This document shows, piece after piece, positions 30,556 to 38,445 of a stretch of DNA of 64,000 bases (positions are counted from its first letter, which is position 1; every line of letters starts with the position of its first letter). The DNA lies in contig NZ_BAXZ01000031.1 of the NCBI RefSeq assembly GCF_000684975.1, forward strand, positions 21,093 through 85,092, in the 5' to 3' direction. A model generated the notes under the pieces. That model did no database searches. It saw only the letters and a program-made list of their open reading frames with translations, and had not been told where the DNA came from. Origin of the DNA: Paraburkholderia acidipaludis NBRC 101816. Lineage in GTDB: Bacteria > Pseudomonadota > Gammaproteobacteria > Burkholderiales > Burkholderiaceae. The position numbers and the translations under genes were made by a program.

Positions 30556-31013
30556 ATGAGAGACATTCAGGCAGAGGGCCTGTATAACGGCGCGGCCGCG
30601 ACGCCCGCCATGCCGTCGAACCGGCAACTCATCTTTGCGATCACGATCGGCAACGGACTCGAGTTTTTCGACCTGACCGTCTACAGCTTTTTCGCGGTGC
30701 TGCTGGGCAAGCTGTTCTTTCCGGCCGTCTCCGCTCAGTGGTAGGTGTGCTCTCCGTGATGCATTCGTTGAACGCGGGCGCGACCGGTATTCTGCTCGCC
30801 GAACTGTTCCCGAAGAGCACGCGTGCGACCGCGCTTTCGCTTGCTTATGCGGGCGGCGTGTCGATTTTCGGCGGCTTTGCGCAGTTCATCGTGACCTGGC
30901 TGATCGGCGCGACCGGCTGGCCCACTTCGCCTGCGTGGTACGTGATCGTGTGCGGGGTGCTCTCGCTTGTCGCGCTTGCATTCACCACTGATCGCTCGCG
31001 GATCGATGGGTGA
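30556..31013 (+). pseudogene. Remnant of an MFS (metabolite:H+ symporter type) transporter
   Basis: The first 60 codons (from ATG 30556) read as the start of an MFS transporter: cytoplasmic leader, then FAITIGNGLEFFDLTVYSFF. They end at a TAG at 30742. In another frame, from about 30738 to 31013, lies a typical C-terminus (LNAGATGILLAELFPKSTRA ... GGVSIFGGFAQFIVTWLIGA). A full protein of this type has about 430 residues, so some 250-280 codons are missing at a junction near 30735-30745, and the join is out of frame. It cannot give a working transporter. Confidence 0.88.
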
Positions 31014-31099
31014 GCAGAGGCGCTGTGGCACGTGATGCGAGTCAAAGCGATAGCTGGTTTCCCCTGCCGCCCGGACTCTGCTATAATTCGCGTCCCGCC

Positions 31100-31190
31100 G
31101 GAGAGATGGATGAGCGGTTTAAGTCGCACGCCTGGAAAGCGTGTATAGGTTAATAGCCTATCGGGGGTTCGAATCCCCCTCTCTCCGCCA
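31100..31190 (+). tRNA. tRNA-Ser(GGA)
   Basis: Acceptor stem GGAGAGA pairs with TCTCTCC (31180-31186), discriminator G and encoded CCA follow. Anticodon loop CTGGAAA gives anticodon GGA. The long variable arm TAGG...CCTA is that of class II serine tRNAs, and the T arm is CGGGGG-TTCGAAT-CCCCC. A good -10 box TATAAT lies at 31083-31088; no clear -35 is visible. Confidence 0.97.
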
Positions 31191-31201
31191 GAACTTGGCG
31201 G

Positions 31202-31240
31202 AAAACCCCGTAAAATCAATGATTTGCGGGGTTTTTTGTT
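31202..31240 (+). terminator. Intrinsic terminator of the tRNA gene
   Basis: Stem AAAACCCCG / CGGGGTTTT, with additional A-T pairing in the loop region, followed by TTGTTTT. It lies 12 nt after the tRNA. Confidence 0.9.
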
Positions 31241-31408
31241 TTCCGGCTCACAATTCGACTATCAATCAGGCATTGCGCATGCTACTCCGCAGCAAGCGAG
31301 GAACTCCAACGGGCAAATGTCGGCCAGAACCGGTCAGTCGACCGCATTGCCCAGATCGTCAACAATCGAGGCAGCGACAAGCTTGGATGTAACTCGCGTG
31401 GGACCGAA

Positions 31409-31783
31409 ATGATGAAAGAGCACTGGCAACTACCGGTGGCGGCTTCGGCATTGCTGCTGAGTCCAGAATTTGTATTTCTTCAGCGCCGCGAATGCGTATT
31501 GAGGCTGTTGATCGAAGCTGACGACGGGACCCCCAAGCCGATTGCACTCCAGTTCAGCGGGGTGGAATCATGCAAATGTACATTCTTGGCGTCCTGCACT
31601 GCAGAAATGTTCAAGCTTGCATACGGCAAGCTAATTTCTATTGAGAGTCCGTGGCTAACCGAGGTCCGAGGCACGGGAAGGAAGGATCAAGCGACCATCG
31701 ATGCATTACAGCACTTTATGATTACCTTCGATGATGGGCCCTGCTACGAGATCATTTGCCGTTCTTGGACTGTCAGTGACTGA
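31409..31783 (+). CDS. Hypothetical protein, low-GC region after tRNA-Ser
   Basis: A 124-residue open frame starting at tandem ATG codons (31409, 31412). No signal peptide or membrane helix; composition is that of a small soluble alpha/beta protein with four cysteines (CVLRLL, SCKCTFLASCT). I do not recognise a family. GC is visibly lower than in neighbouring core genes, which suggests acquisition by transfer. Ribosome binding site is weak. Confidence 0.55.
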   Translation: MMKEHWQLPVAASALLLSPEFVFLQRRECVLRLLIEADDGTPKPIALQFSGVESCKCTFLASCTAEMFKLAYGKLISIESPWLTEVRGTGRKDQATIDALQHFMITFDDGPCYEIICRSWTVSD

Positions 31784-31820
31784 TCGGTTTCGTACCAGAG
31801 GCAATCGTCGTACTCAACCG

Positions 31821-31855
31821 TGGGCGTAGTGCGGTCATGAGCTGCCGTTCGACTA
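31821..31855 (+). repeat. Diverged repeat, copy A
   Basis: TGGGCGTAGTGCGGTCATGA followed by GCTGCCGTTCGAC. It shares the core GTGCGG(C/T)CAT(G/A)A and a following GC-rich TTC segment with copies B and C. Confidence 0.45.
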
Positions 31856-31918
31856 CCCCCGCAAATCGGCGACAATCCGTCGAGATCGACCGTTTTCTCA
31901 GAATCATGGAAGAGTCCA

Positions 31919-32320
31919 ATGAAACCCGGTGAGTTGAGGTCGCTTGGCCACAATATCGCCGATTCGCTGGCTAGCGGAATCGGCTTAATGATTGGCATGT
32001 ACGACTTCGATATATTTGCAGAGGCTTCAGCAAGCGCCCAAAGTTTTATCACCGTCAACTTTCTTGACGGAACGACGTTTGGTGGTCCGGTTTCTGTAAC
32101 GTTGCAGCGCGCGATTCATCTTTATCGTGATGCGCTCCCGACTCTTTGCGACAAGCATTGCATCGCGTTTTCAACCATCAAAACGCTGACCGCTCGATAT
32201 GGAACGGATCAGGTATACGGTCGACACTTTTCCGTCACGGTCGAAAATATAGACGGAAAGAAGACAGCAGACCAGTATGTCGGGACCTCGGGGAGATGGT
32301 TGCGCCGACTTGGATCCTGA
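31919..32320 (+). CDS. Hypothetical protein
   Basis: A 133-residue soluble protein beginning MKPGELRSLGHNIADSLASG. No signal peptide, transmembrane helix or known motif. It reads smoothly as protein, with a probable alpha/beta fold and a basic C-terminus (TSGRWLRRLGS). Located between repeat copies A and B in the low-GC stretch. Function unknown; I considered an immunity-protein role because of the size and setting but see no evidence for it. Confidence 0.6.
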   Translation: MKPGELRSLGHNIADSLASGIGLMIGMYDFDIFAEASASAQSFITVNFLDGTTFGGPVSVTLQRAIHLYRDALPTLCDKHCIAFSTIKTLTARYGTDQVYGRHFSVTVENIDGKKTADQYVGTSGRWLRRLGS

Positions 32321-32402
32321 TGTTCGTCTTGGCTGCGGAGCCAGATTTTGAGGAGGCGCCGCTTAGCGCGCACGCATTGCCATGCACATGCAGGACTAGC
32401 GT

Positions 32403-32436
32403 CGGACGCAGTGCGGCCATAACCGGTCGATCGACA
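32403..32436 (+). repeat. Diverged repeat, copy B
   Basis: CGGACGCAGTGCGGCCATAA followed by CCGGTCGATCGAC, related to copies at 31821 and 32860. Confidence 0.45.
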
Positions 32437-32511
32437 TCGAAGCATAAATAGTTGACAATTCGCGATACCTCAGCAGCCGACAATTACAAGGGAGCTGGTC
32501 AATTTATCGAT

Positions 32512-32736
32512 ATGCAAAGCGAAAAGCAGAGGATCATTAAGCGCTTCATAAAAGTATATCTATCGCTATTTGCGATGATGCTGTTTGTTCTGACCGTATC
32601 GTTGATTAAGGGGGCCGGCTGGAAAGTTTTGCTGATTGGTGCGCCTCTCTTTGTTACGCTATTTCTAGGTATAACGTATCAACTAGCCAAAGAAATGCGC
32701 GGAGTCAAGCGACAGAATTCAACGTTTCCGAAGTAA
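32512..32736 (+). CDS. Small hypothetical membrane protein
   Basis: A 74-residue frame from the ATG at 32512: a basic N-terminus (KQRIIKRFIK), two hydrophobic helices (VYLSLFAMMLFVLTVSLI and VLLIGAPLFVTLFLGITYQL) and a basic tail. Two-helix hairpin topology with both ends in the cytoplasm is predicted. The Shine-Dalgarno GGGAG is too distant (about 15 nt), so translation is uncertain; a TTG at 32452 is also in frame. GC is the lowest in the window. No family recognised. Confidence 0.5.
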   Translation: MQSEKQRIIKRFIKVYLSLFAMMLFVLTVSLIKGAGWKVLLIGAPLFVTLFLGITYQLAKEMRGVKRQNSTFPK

Positions 32737-33327
32737 CCGAAATATCCCCGCGATTCCTGCGTCCTGCGTCCGCTTTGGAGACGCCTGGAGGTCCCCTGTG
32801 GGTCGGGTTATGCCCCTTGCATATCGCACACATCCGCGGCAGGTCCGTGGTCAAAGTGTGGGACTCGGTGCGGCCATGAAGCGCCCTTCAGTTGAACCGC
32901 GGGCCTGTCATCCCGGCGTCAGCTACGGATTGGAAAAGGGCCAGTCAATTCGCTGGTCTGGTGCAATTTTAGGGCGCGATACGCCGCTCCATCTGGCCGA
33001 TCTCGTAGCAGTAGGTGCCGGGCAATCGCACGCTTGTTCTTACCCCCATCCTGTCTAACCTGTGCGCAATACCGTGCCAGGCTAGAGGGCGCAGCAGGAT
33101 CGGGCCGCATCGCTTCGTCCGCGGAACGGACCGCCTGGTGGGACAGTTACAAGAGAAGTATTGACGCTACTCCATTCGGCGGGTAATGTTCGCCCCGAAG
33201 TTCAAGAGGTTCGATTGGTGTTCGTCAATTGCTCGCTCCCGCCGCGGTATTCGTTGTCCTCTCCCTCCTTGAAGCTTCACGCGCTCTCTAATCGAGCAAA
33301 CATTCGTATTTTTCTCAAGGATTCTTC
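32737..33327. other. Gene-free 591 nt before cspA
   Basis: No convincing coding sequence. The first part contains repeat copy C; the last 100-150 nt form a long untranslated leader for cspA, as is common for cold-shock genes, with a T/C-rich tract before AAGGA. The middle looks like decayed sequence. Confidence 0.6.
32860..32894 (+). repeat. Diverged repeat, copy C
   Basis: GGGACTCGGTGCGGCCATGA followed by AGCGCCCTTCAG, related to copies at 31821 and 32403. Confidence 0.42.
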
Positions 33328-33531
33328 ATGGAAACCGGTACCGTTAAGTGGTTCAACGACAGCAAGGGCTTTGGCTTCATCACCCCGGACAAGGGCGGTG
33401 ACGATCTGTTCGCTCACTTCTCCGAAATCAGGAGCGAAGGCTTCAAGACGCTGGCTGAAAATCAGAAGGTGAGCTTCGAAACGAAGCAAGGCCCGAAGGG
33501 GCTGCAAGCGGCTAACATTAAGCCGCTGTAA
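33328..33531 (+). CDS. cspA: Cold-shock domain protein
   Basis: A 67-residue single-stranded nucleic-acid-binding protein of the CspA family, an RNA chaperone in the cytoplasm. RNP1 is KGFGFIT and RNP2 is DLFAHFS. Length and sequence are standard. AAGGA precedes the ATG by 9 nt. A terminator-like hairpin follows at 33540. It opens a group of translation-related small genes (IF-1 and S21 paralogues) downstream. Confidence 0.97.
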   Translation: METGTVKWFNDSKGFGFITPDKGGDDLFAHFSEIRSEGFKTLAENQKVSFETKQGPKGLQAANIKPL

Positions 33532-33539
33532 AGTTGAAG

Positions 33540-33569
33540 AGCCCGGCCTCCTGCGACGGATGCCGGGTT
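33540..33569 (+). terminator. Probable terminator of cspA
   Basis: Stem AGCCCGGC (33540-33547) with GCCGGGTT (33562-33569), 14-nt loop. No strong T run follows, so efficiency is uncertain. Confidence 0.6.
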
Positions 33570-33820
33570 GCAGCGACACCCTCGCGGAGCTTTGTCTCCC
33601 TCGTTGGCGCGATCACTCCTGATTGGCATCTGTTGATACAGCAGCGTGCCAGCGCCATACGCCTCGTTGCACCTCTTTTTCCCCTCAGGCTTCAACGCCA
33701 TTTTTTTGCTTTTCGACTGCTGAAGAATTCGGCTCGAATGGCTTTGAGAATGGCTTTGAAGCGGCGCGCCCATGCACTTTTCGCACGGCGTGTGCCCACT
33801 CAAATATCATTAAAATTAAA

Positions 33821-34045
33821 ATGAAAAACATACAAATTCAACATTACAACGGCTATGCCGTCCAATCCTCGGCGCATCGTTTGCCCGATGGCAGCTTTTC
33901 ATCCAACCTGTTGCTCGAACTTATCGACGGCGAGCGAGCCGAAGGCCGCTACTCGTTCTATTCGCTCGATTACTTCAAGAGTGAAGCGCAAGCGTTGCAG
34001 CACTCGGCCCAGTGGGCACGCAACTGGGTCGACACGCGCGGTTAA
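33821..34045 (+). CDS. Small hypothetical protein downstream of cspA
   Basis: A 74-residue soluble protein (MKNIQIQHYNGYAVQSSAHR ... HSAQWARNWVDTRG). It reads as an alpha/beta fold with a strand-rich N-terminus and a C-terminal helix. The ATG at 33821 sits in an AT-rich leader without a clear Shine-Dalgarno; the frame is open upstream to 33623 but without plausible protein sequence. No named family recognised. Position next to cspA suggests a stress-related role only by association. Confidence 0.62.
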   Translation: MKNIQIQHYNGYAVQSSAHRLPDGSFSSNLLLELIDGERAEGRYSFYSLDYFKSEAQALQHSAQWARNWVDTRG

Positions 34046-34564
34046 AGGCGACGCCACAGTTCGAAATCCTCAACGCACCTGAAGCGCCAGGGCGCGTGCA
34101 ACAAGATGCGCCCAAACACCGAACATCACGCGGGAACCCGGACGGCGCATCGTCGGCGCGCATCGGTGACAACACCAATTCCTTCTGGCCCCGCCGATAG
34201 TGGCGGGATGGATAGCGGCCTTCGGTTACAATGCAGGACTCGTTCGCTTCGCACCGCACCGAAAAGACGTGTTGGCCAGTCGCGAATCCTCCTTTAATTG
34301 ATAGTCCAGCGACAACAGTGCTCGCGGGACTGTACGCCCCGACGCGCATCGGCCCGATTTTGCGAGCCACCGCGTCTGACCCATCCCCTCGCGTACCTGA
34401 TTCGCCGCCCAGACGGGGCGGTCTCCATGACTTTCGGGACGCAAGAGCGGCCCAGTAATTTTCACGCTTCCCACTACCGCTCGAGCGCTTGTCGATCAAC
34501 GCTCGCGGCGTCTTCCACAATGCGGCGTCCGACCCATGTCCCGCCAATTGATCAGGAACCTTGA
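34046..34564. other. Gene-free 519 nt before infA
   Basis: I see no gene. Only short, poorly supported frames occur. The last 60 nt contain the leader of infA with the weak site AGGAACCTTGA. Confidence 0.55.
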
Positions 34565-34831
34565 ATGGCCAAAGAAGAACTGCTGGAACTCGACGGAATC
34601 GTGGACGAAGTGCTGCCGGACAGCCGTTATCGCGTCACGCTCGACAATGGTGTCGTTGTAGGGGCGTACGCGTCCGGCCGAATTCGCAAGAATCACATTC
34701 GCATCCTTGCAGGCGATCGGGTAACGCTGGAACTCTCTGTGTACGACCTGACGAAAGGACGAATCAATTTCCGCCATAAGGATGAGCGAAGCGGTCCCGC
34801 AACGCCAAGAGCCGCATTTCGCCGTCGTTGA
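34565..34831 (+). CDS. infA: Translation initiation factor IF-1 paralogue
   Basis: An 88-residue OB-fold protein that binds the ribosomal A site during initiation. Typical sequence: MAKEELLELDGIVDEVLPDS, RVTLDNG, GRIRKNHIRILAGDRV. Canonical IF-1 has 72 residues and is coded in the ribosomal-protein cluster; this copy has about 16 extra C-terminal residues rich in Arg and Pro (SGPATPRAAFRRR). Burkholderiaceae often carry such a second IF-1. It precedes an S21 paralogue by 107 nt and follows cspA by 1 kb, suggesting condition-dependent translation control. Confidence 0.94.
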   Translation: MAKEELLELDGIVDEVLPDSRYRVTLDNGVVVGAYASGRIRKNHIRILAGDRVTLELSVYDLTKGRINFRHKDERSGPATPRAAFRRR

Positions 34832-34938
34832 CGGCGCGATACGCGGCCGTCGCCTGTGACCCTTACCTGTGCCACGACGCTGCGCGCACATCCACATCAC
34901 GATTCGCCATTGCTGGCGGACCTCAATCAAGGAAAATA

Positions 34939-35151
34939 GTGACTACCGTAATTCTGAAACCCGACGAACCCGTGGAAGTTGCGTTACGCCGTTTCCGTCG
35001 TGCGATCGAGCGCACAGGCCTGATTCCGGAGCTTCGTACCCGGACAGCCTATGAAAAACCTACCGCAGAACGCAAGCGCAAAAAGGCTGCTGCAGTGGCT
35101 CGCCTGCGCAAGCAGATCAAACGGTCGTTGCCACCGAAAAAGCAGTACTGA
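34939..35151 (+). CDS. rpsU: 30S ribosomal protein S21 paralogue
   Basis: A 70-residue bS21 protein (VTTVILKPDEPVEVALRRFR ... RTRTAYEKPTAERKRKKAAA). It sits at the anti-Shine-Dalgarno region of 16S rRNA and influences mRNA selection. The start is GTG at 34939, with AAGGAAAATA just upstream; an ATG at 34828 is open but its leader is not S21-like. Several S21 versions per genome are usual in this family. Pairing with the IF-1 paralogue is notable. Confidence 0.94.
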   Translation: MTTVILKPDEPVEVALRRFRRAIERTGLIPELRTRTAYEKPTAERKRKKAAAVARLRKQIKRSLPPKKQY

Positions 35152-35483
35152 CCGGGAACTGCAGGGCAGTCTTGCAGAAGCGGTACGTCCGGTGCCCAGC
35201 CGGGCATCTCGCGTAACCTCCGCATGAGAACCGGTTCTGATCTGGGCCCAGGTGCCGGTTGAGTTCGCATAGCGGCCACTCGATTTTCTGCGATCGATAG
35301 ACCGCTCCGGGTCGGAATGCGTCAGTAGCATGAAGTGCACACCTGATCAACCGATGTCGTGGATTACGCGCGCGGACCCGTTGTACACGAACCGAAGTGA
35401 CGGCGCGGCGGCACCCGCGTCTCGCAGCGGTTTCCCGGTATGATCGGCAGGTACGCTGAGACATTCATCGAGGGACAACGCGC
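35152..35483. other. Gene-free 332 nt between rpsU and the DUF3455 gene
   Basis: No gene or clear terminator seen. A -10-like TATGAT at 35438-35443 and the site GAGGGACAACGCGC before the next ATG suggest the promoter of the DUF3455 gene. Confidence 0.5.
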
Positions 35484-36038
35484 ATGACCCAATCGATTCG
35501 TAGAGGCGGCCGTGGCGTCCGCCGGGCAACGCGGCGCGCCTTTGCGATCGCGACGGCGCTGGCCGGCAGCGTGGCGCTTTCGTTGGCCCAAGCCCAGACG
35601 CCGGTGCCGGACGTTCTGCAGCCCGCCGGCACGACGCACGTGGTGGCCTCGCTCGAGGCATCGGGCGTGCAGATCTACGTGTGCAGGCGCGACGCCGCGA
35701 ATCAACTGGCATGGACCTTCCAGGCGCCGCAAGCCGATCTCTACGACGCCTCCGGCCAGCTCGTCGTCAGGCACAGCGCGGGACCGTCGTGGGAAGCGCC
35801 GGACGGCAGCCGGATCACCGGCAAGCTGCTGCAGCACGCCGCCAATCCCGACGACGGCGCGGCGATCCCAATGCTGCTCCTCTCATCCACCAATGCGGGC
35901 GGTCTGGGTCTCCTGAGCACGGTGCGCTACGTGCAGCGGCTTGCCACGCACGGCGGCGCGGCTCCCGCGCAAGCCTGTGTGCGCGAAGGCGAGGAAGGGC
36001 GTAGCCCCTATCTCGCGGAGTACGTGTTCCTCGAATGA
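35484..36038 (+). CDS. Exported DUF3455 protein
   Basis: A 184-residue protein of the DUF3455 family. N-terminal Arg-rich region followed by a hydrophobic segment (AIATALAGSVALSLAQAQ) is a signal peptide, perhaps with twin-arginine features (RRATRR). Mature domain has the usual VLQPAGTTHVVASLEASGVQ, IYVC and WTFQAPQADLYD. It is probably periplasmic; function unknown. It stands alone before a decayed gene. Confidence 0.86.
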   Translation: MTQSIRRGGRGVRRATRRAFAIATALAGSVALSLAQAQTPVPDVLQPAGTTHVVASLEASGVQIYVCRRDAANQLAWTFQAPQADLYDASGQLVVRHSAGPSWEAPDGSRITGKLLQHAANPDDGAAIPMLLLSSTNAGGLGLLSTVRYVQRLATHGGAAPAQACVREGEEGRSPYLAEYVFLE

Positions 36039-36186
36039 CCGTGGTGCGAACACACGTGTACCGTGTGGCCGCGCCACGGCACGTGTGCTGCTGGCGCAGT
36101 CGTCGTCCTGAAAGCCGAATCGTACGCGGCGCTGTTCGATCGATAGTCCACATTGAGGTGCACTGAGGGAGTGCACTGGATCTATC

Positions 36187-36696
36187 TTGGGTCGGAGCGT
36201 CGGTAGCCGGCGGACGGCGAAATACCGGTTCCGATGCGGTCACGGTCACAAATGGGAAGTTGCGGGTATTGAAGTCATGCGCAAGGCGTGGTGCCCGCAA
36301 TGCTTCGCGGAACGGATACGGCGGCCGAACGGGATGACCGAACTTCAGCAAGCGGCCAGGGACCGCAGTGGCGAGTGTCTGTCGACGGAATATACGGGCG
36401 TCACTCACAGGTATCTGTGTCGATGCAGGGACGGGCACGAATGGTCGATGCACGGCTTTCAGATTCTCGCGGGCGGCAGGTGTGCCGTCTGTCGCACGGA
36501 AGAGCGGCAGCGGTCAGGTCTCGAACGGATGCGGACCGCCGCGAACGAGCGAGGCGGCATCTGTCTGTCCGATGCGTACATCGACAACGTACCGCCGCGC
36601 CCATCAATCAGTGGCGTTCGGCGCGCGCGCCGCTTCACGAATTCGCCCAGTTTTACGGCGTCTGAGCATTCCGCGTCCCTGCCTGCGCTTCTTTAA
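36187..36696 (+). pseudogene. Decayed zinc-ribbon repeat protein
   Basis: Two repeats of about 75 residues are readable: YRFRCGHGHKWEV...CPQC...GECLS and YLCRCRDGHEWSM...CAVC...GGICLS, each with a putative Cys-x-n-Gly-His-x-Trp...CxxC zinc site. A third repeat breaks after YIDNV: its expected GHQW-type stretch is split between frames (HQ in one, QWRSARAPLHEF in another, ending TGA at 36663-36665). The start is a TTG in mid-repeat with no good leader. I therefore read it as the fragment of a larger repeat protein, truncated at the 5' side and frameshifted. Confidence 0.62.
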
Positions 36697-37109
36697 AGCG
36701 CCGCCCGAATCCGCTGGGCGATCGCTTCGAGCTTCGCCATGTCGGCCATTTCACGTGCGTGCGGACGCAACGTTTCGCCTTCGCGGCGCGGAATCACGTG
36801 GAAATGGACGTGCGGCACGGTCTGGCCGGCCGCCGCGCCGTTGAACTGGGCAATCAGGAGGCCTTCCGGCGCGAGCGCCGCGCGCACCGCCACCGCCACT
36901 TTCTGGGTCACGGCGATGGCCGCCATGGCGGCTTCGGCCGGGAGTTCGTAGATCTGCTCGGCCGGTGCTTTCGGCAGTACCAGCACGTGGCCGTCGGCCT
37001 GGGGCATCACGTCCATGATCGCGAGCGTGCTGTCGTCTTCGCAGACCTTGATGCAGGAGAGTTCGCCGCGCAGGATGCGCGCAAAGATGTTGTTCGGATC
37101 GTAGGCCAT
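36693..37109 (-). CDS. HIT-family nucleotide hydrolase
   Basis: A 138-residue histidine-triad protein. The catalytic motif HVHFHVIPRR is intact, and the N-terminus (NIFARILRGELSCIKVCEDD) matches Hint/HinT-type purine nucleoside phosphoramidases. Cytoplasmic. It is divergent from cfa. Its 3' end abuts the decayed zinc-ribbon gene. Confidence 0.94.
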   Translation of the reverse strand: MAYDPNNIFARILRGELSCIKVCEDDSTLAIMDVMPQADGHVLVLPKAPAEQIYELPAEAAMAAIAVTQKVAVAVRAALAPEGLLIAQFNGAAAGQTVPHVHFHVIPRREGETLRPHAREMADMAKLEAIAQRIRAAL

Positions 37110-37274
37110 GGGTTCTCCCGGGTGCGCGGCTTGCGCCAGGCGTGGAAACGGTCAAACGGCGATTATGGCGCACGCTGGCGGCGTCTGTCGGCTTTCCTGC
37201 AGGATTTTGTGGCCGGGTGCATCATAAGAGTTCGCAACGAGCGCGACGACGAACGTCCTGATACGGAGCACGCC

Positions 37275-38441
37275 ATGTCTACGACCGATCTCGAAGCAGC
37301 CCATTCCGCCCACGAGACCACCGATTCGGCGGCCTGGCGGTTTGCCGCCGACCTGCTGTCGCATGCCGACGTGCAGCTCAACGGCACGCGCGCGTGGGAC
37401 ATGCTCATCCACGATCCCCATGTGCCGGAGCGCGTGCTTGCGCTGGGCAATCTGGGCCTCGGCGAGGCCTATATGGATGGCCAGTGGGATTGCGAGCAGC
37501 TCGACGAATTCTTCGCCCATGTGCTGCGCGCGCACCTGGACGAACGGATCGATCCCGCGCGGCTCGTTTTCCATGCGTTGAAGGCGCGGCTCATGAACCG
37601 ACAGACCGCGCGGCGTGCCTGGAAAGTGGGACAAAAGCACTACGACATCGGCAACGCGTTCTACGAGACCATGCTCGACCGCCGCATGACGTACACCTGC
37701 GGTTACTGGTCGGGGGGCGCGAAGACGCTCGACGAAGCGCAGGAAGCCAAGCTCGATCTGATCTGCCGGAAGCTCGGGCTCGAGCCGGGCATGCGCTTGC
37801 TCGATATCGGCTGCGGCTGGGGCAGCCTCATGCAGTTCGCCGCCGAACACTATGGCGTGTCGTGCGTAGGCGTGACGATTTCGAAGGAGCAGGCGGCGCT
37901 CGGCGCCGGACGCTGCCAGGGTCTGCCCGTCGAATTCCGGCTGCAGGACTACCGGCTGCTCGACGAACGCTTCGACCGCATTGCGAGCGTGGGCATGTTC
38001 GAGCATGTCGGGCCGAAGAACTACCGCACTTATATGGAGGTGGCGCACCGCTGCCTCGCCGACGAGGGTATTTTCCTGCTGCACACGATCGGCAAGAACC
38101 GCCGCGAGACCACGCCCGATGCGTGGATCGACAAGTACATTTTCCCCAACGGCGAGTTGCCGACCATCGGCCAGATCGCCGATGCCTCGGGCGGCCTGTT
38201 CGTCACCGAGGACCTGCACAACTTCGGCGCCGACTACGACCGCACGTTGATGGCCTGGCACGCGAACTTCGAAGCGGCCTGGCCGCGTTTCGAGGCCGAC
38301 ATGGGGCCGCGGTTCTATCGTATGTGGCGCTACTACCTGCTTTCGTGTGCGGGCGCGTTCCGCGCACGCGACATCCAGCTCTGGCAGTGGGTGCTGACGA
38401 AGAACGGGCTCTTCGGCGGCTACAGGCGCCCCGCGTCGTGA
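37275..38441 (+). CDS. cfa: Cyclopropane-fatty-acyl-phospholipid synthase family protein
   Basis: A 388-residue SAM-dependent methyltransferase that adds a methylene group to unsaturated acyl chains of membrane phospholipids. SAM-binding motif LLDIGCGWGSL near residue 176, GVTISKEQ, and the family's active-site region MFEHVGPKNYRTYM and FLLHTIGKN are present. The N-terminal domain (AWDMLIHDPHVPERVLALGN) is complete. CGGAG precedes the ATG. It converges on crcB with only 4 nt between the stops. Confidence 0.94.
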   Translation: MSTTDLEAAHSAHETTDSAAWRFAADLLSHADVQLNGTRAWDMLIHDPHVPERVLALGNLGLGEAYMDGQWDCEQLDEFFAHVLRAHLDERIDPARLVFHALKARLMNRQTARRAWKVGQKHYDIGNAFYETMLDRRMTYTCGYWSGGAKTLDEAQEAKLDLICRKLGLEPGMRLLDIGCGWGSLMQFAAEHYGVSCVGVTISKEQAALGAGRCQGLPVEFRLQDYRLLDERFDRIASVGMFEHVGPKNYRTYMEVAHRCLADEGIFLLHTIGKNRRETTPDAWIDKYIFPNGELPTIGQIADASGGLFVTEDLHNFGADYDRTLMAWHANFEAAWPRFEADMGPRFYRMWRYYLLSCAGAFRARDIQLWQWVLTKNGLFGGYRRPAS

Positions 38442-38445
38442 GGCA

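Noticed and set aside
31409..32736. Defence or toxin-immunity system in the low-GC islet
   Set aside because: The three small proteins show no toxin, nuclease, antitoxin or immunity motifs; size and location alone are not evidence.
32798..33058. Open frame of 86 codons between the small membrane protein and cspA
   Set aside because: It crosses repeat copy C, has no ribosome binding site and a random-looking composition.
31190..36700. Second tRNA-Ser 3' end marking the far border of an island
   Set aside because: No repeat of the T-arm/acceptor sequence was found by eye in this stretch or later in the window.
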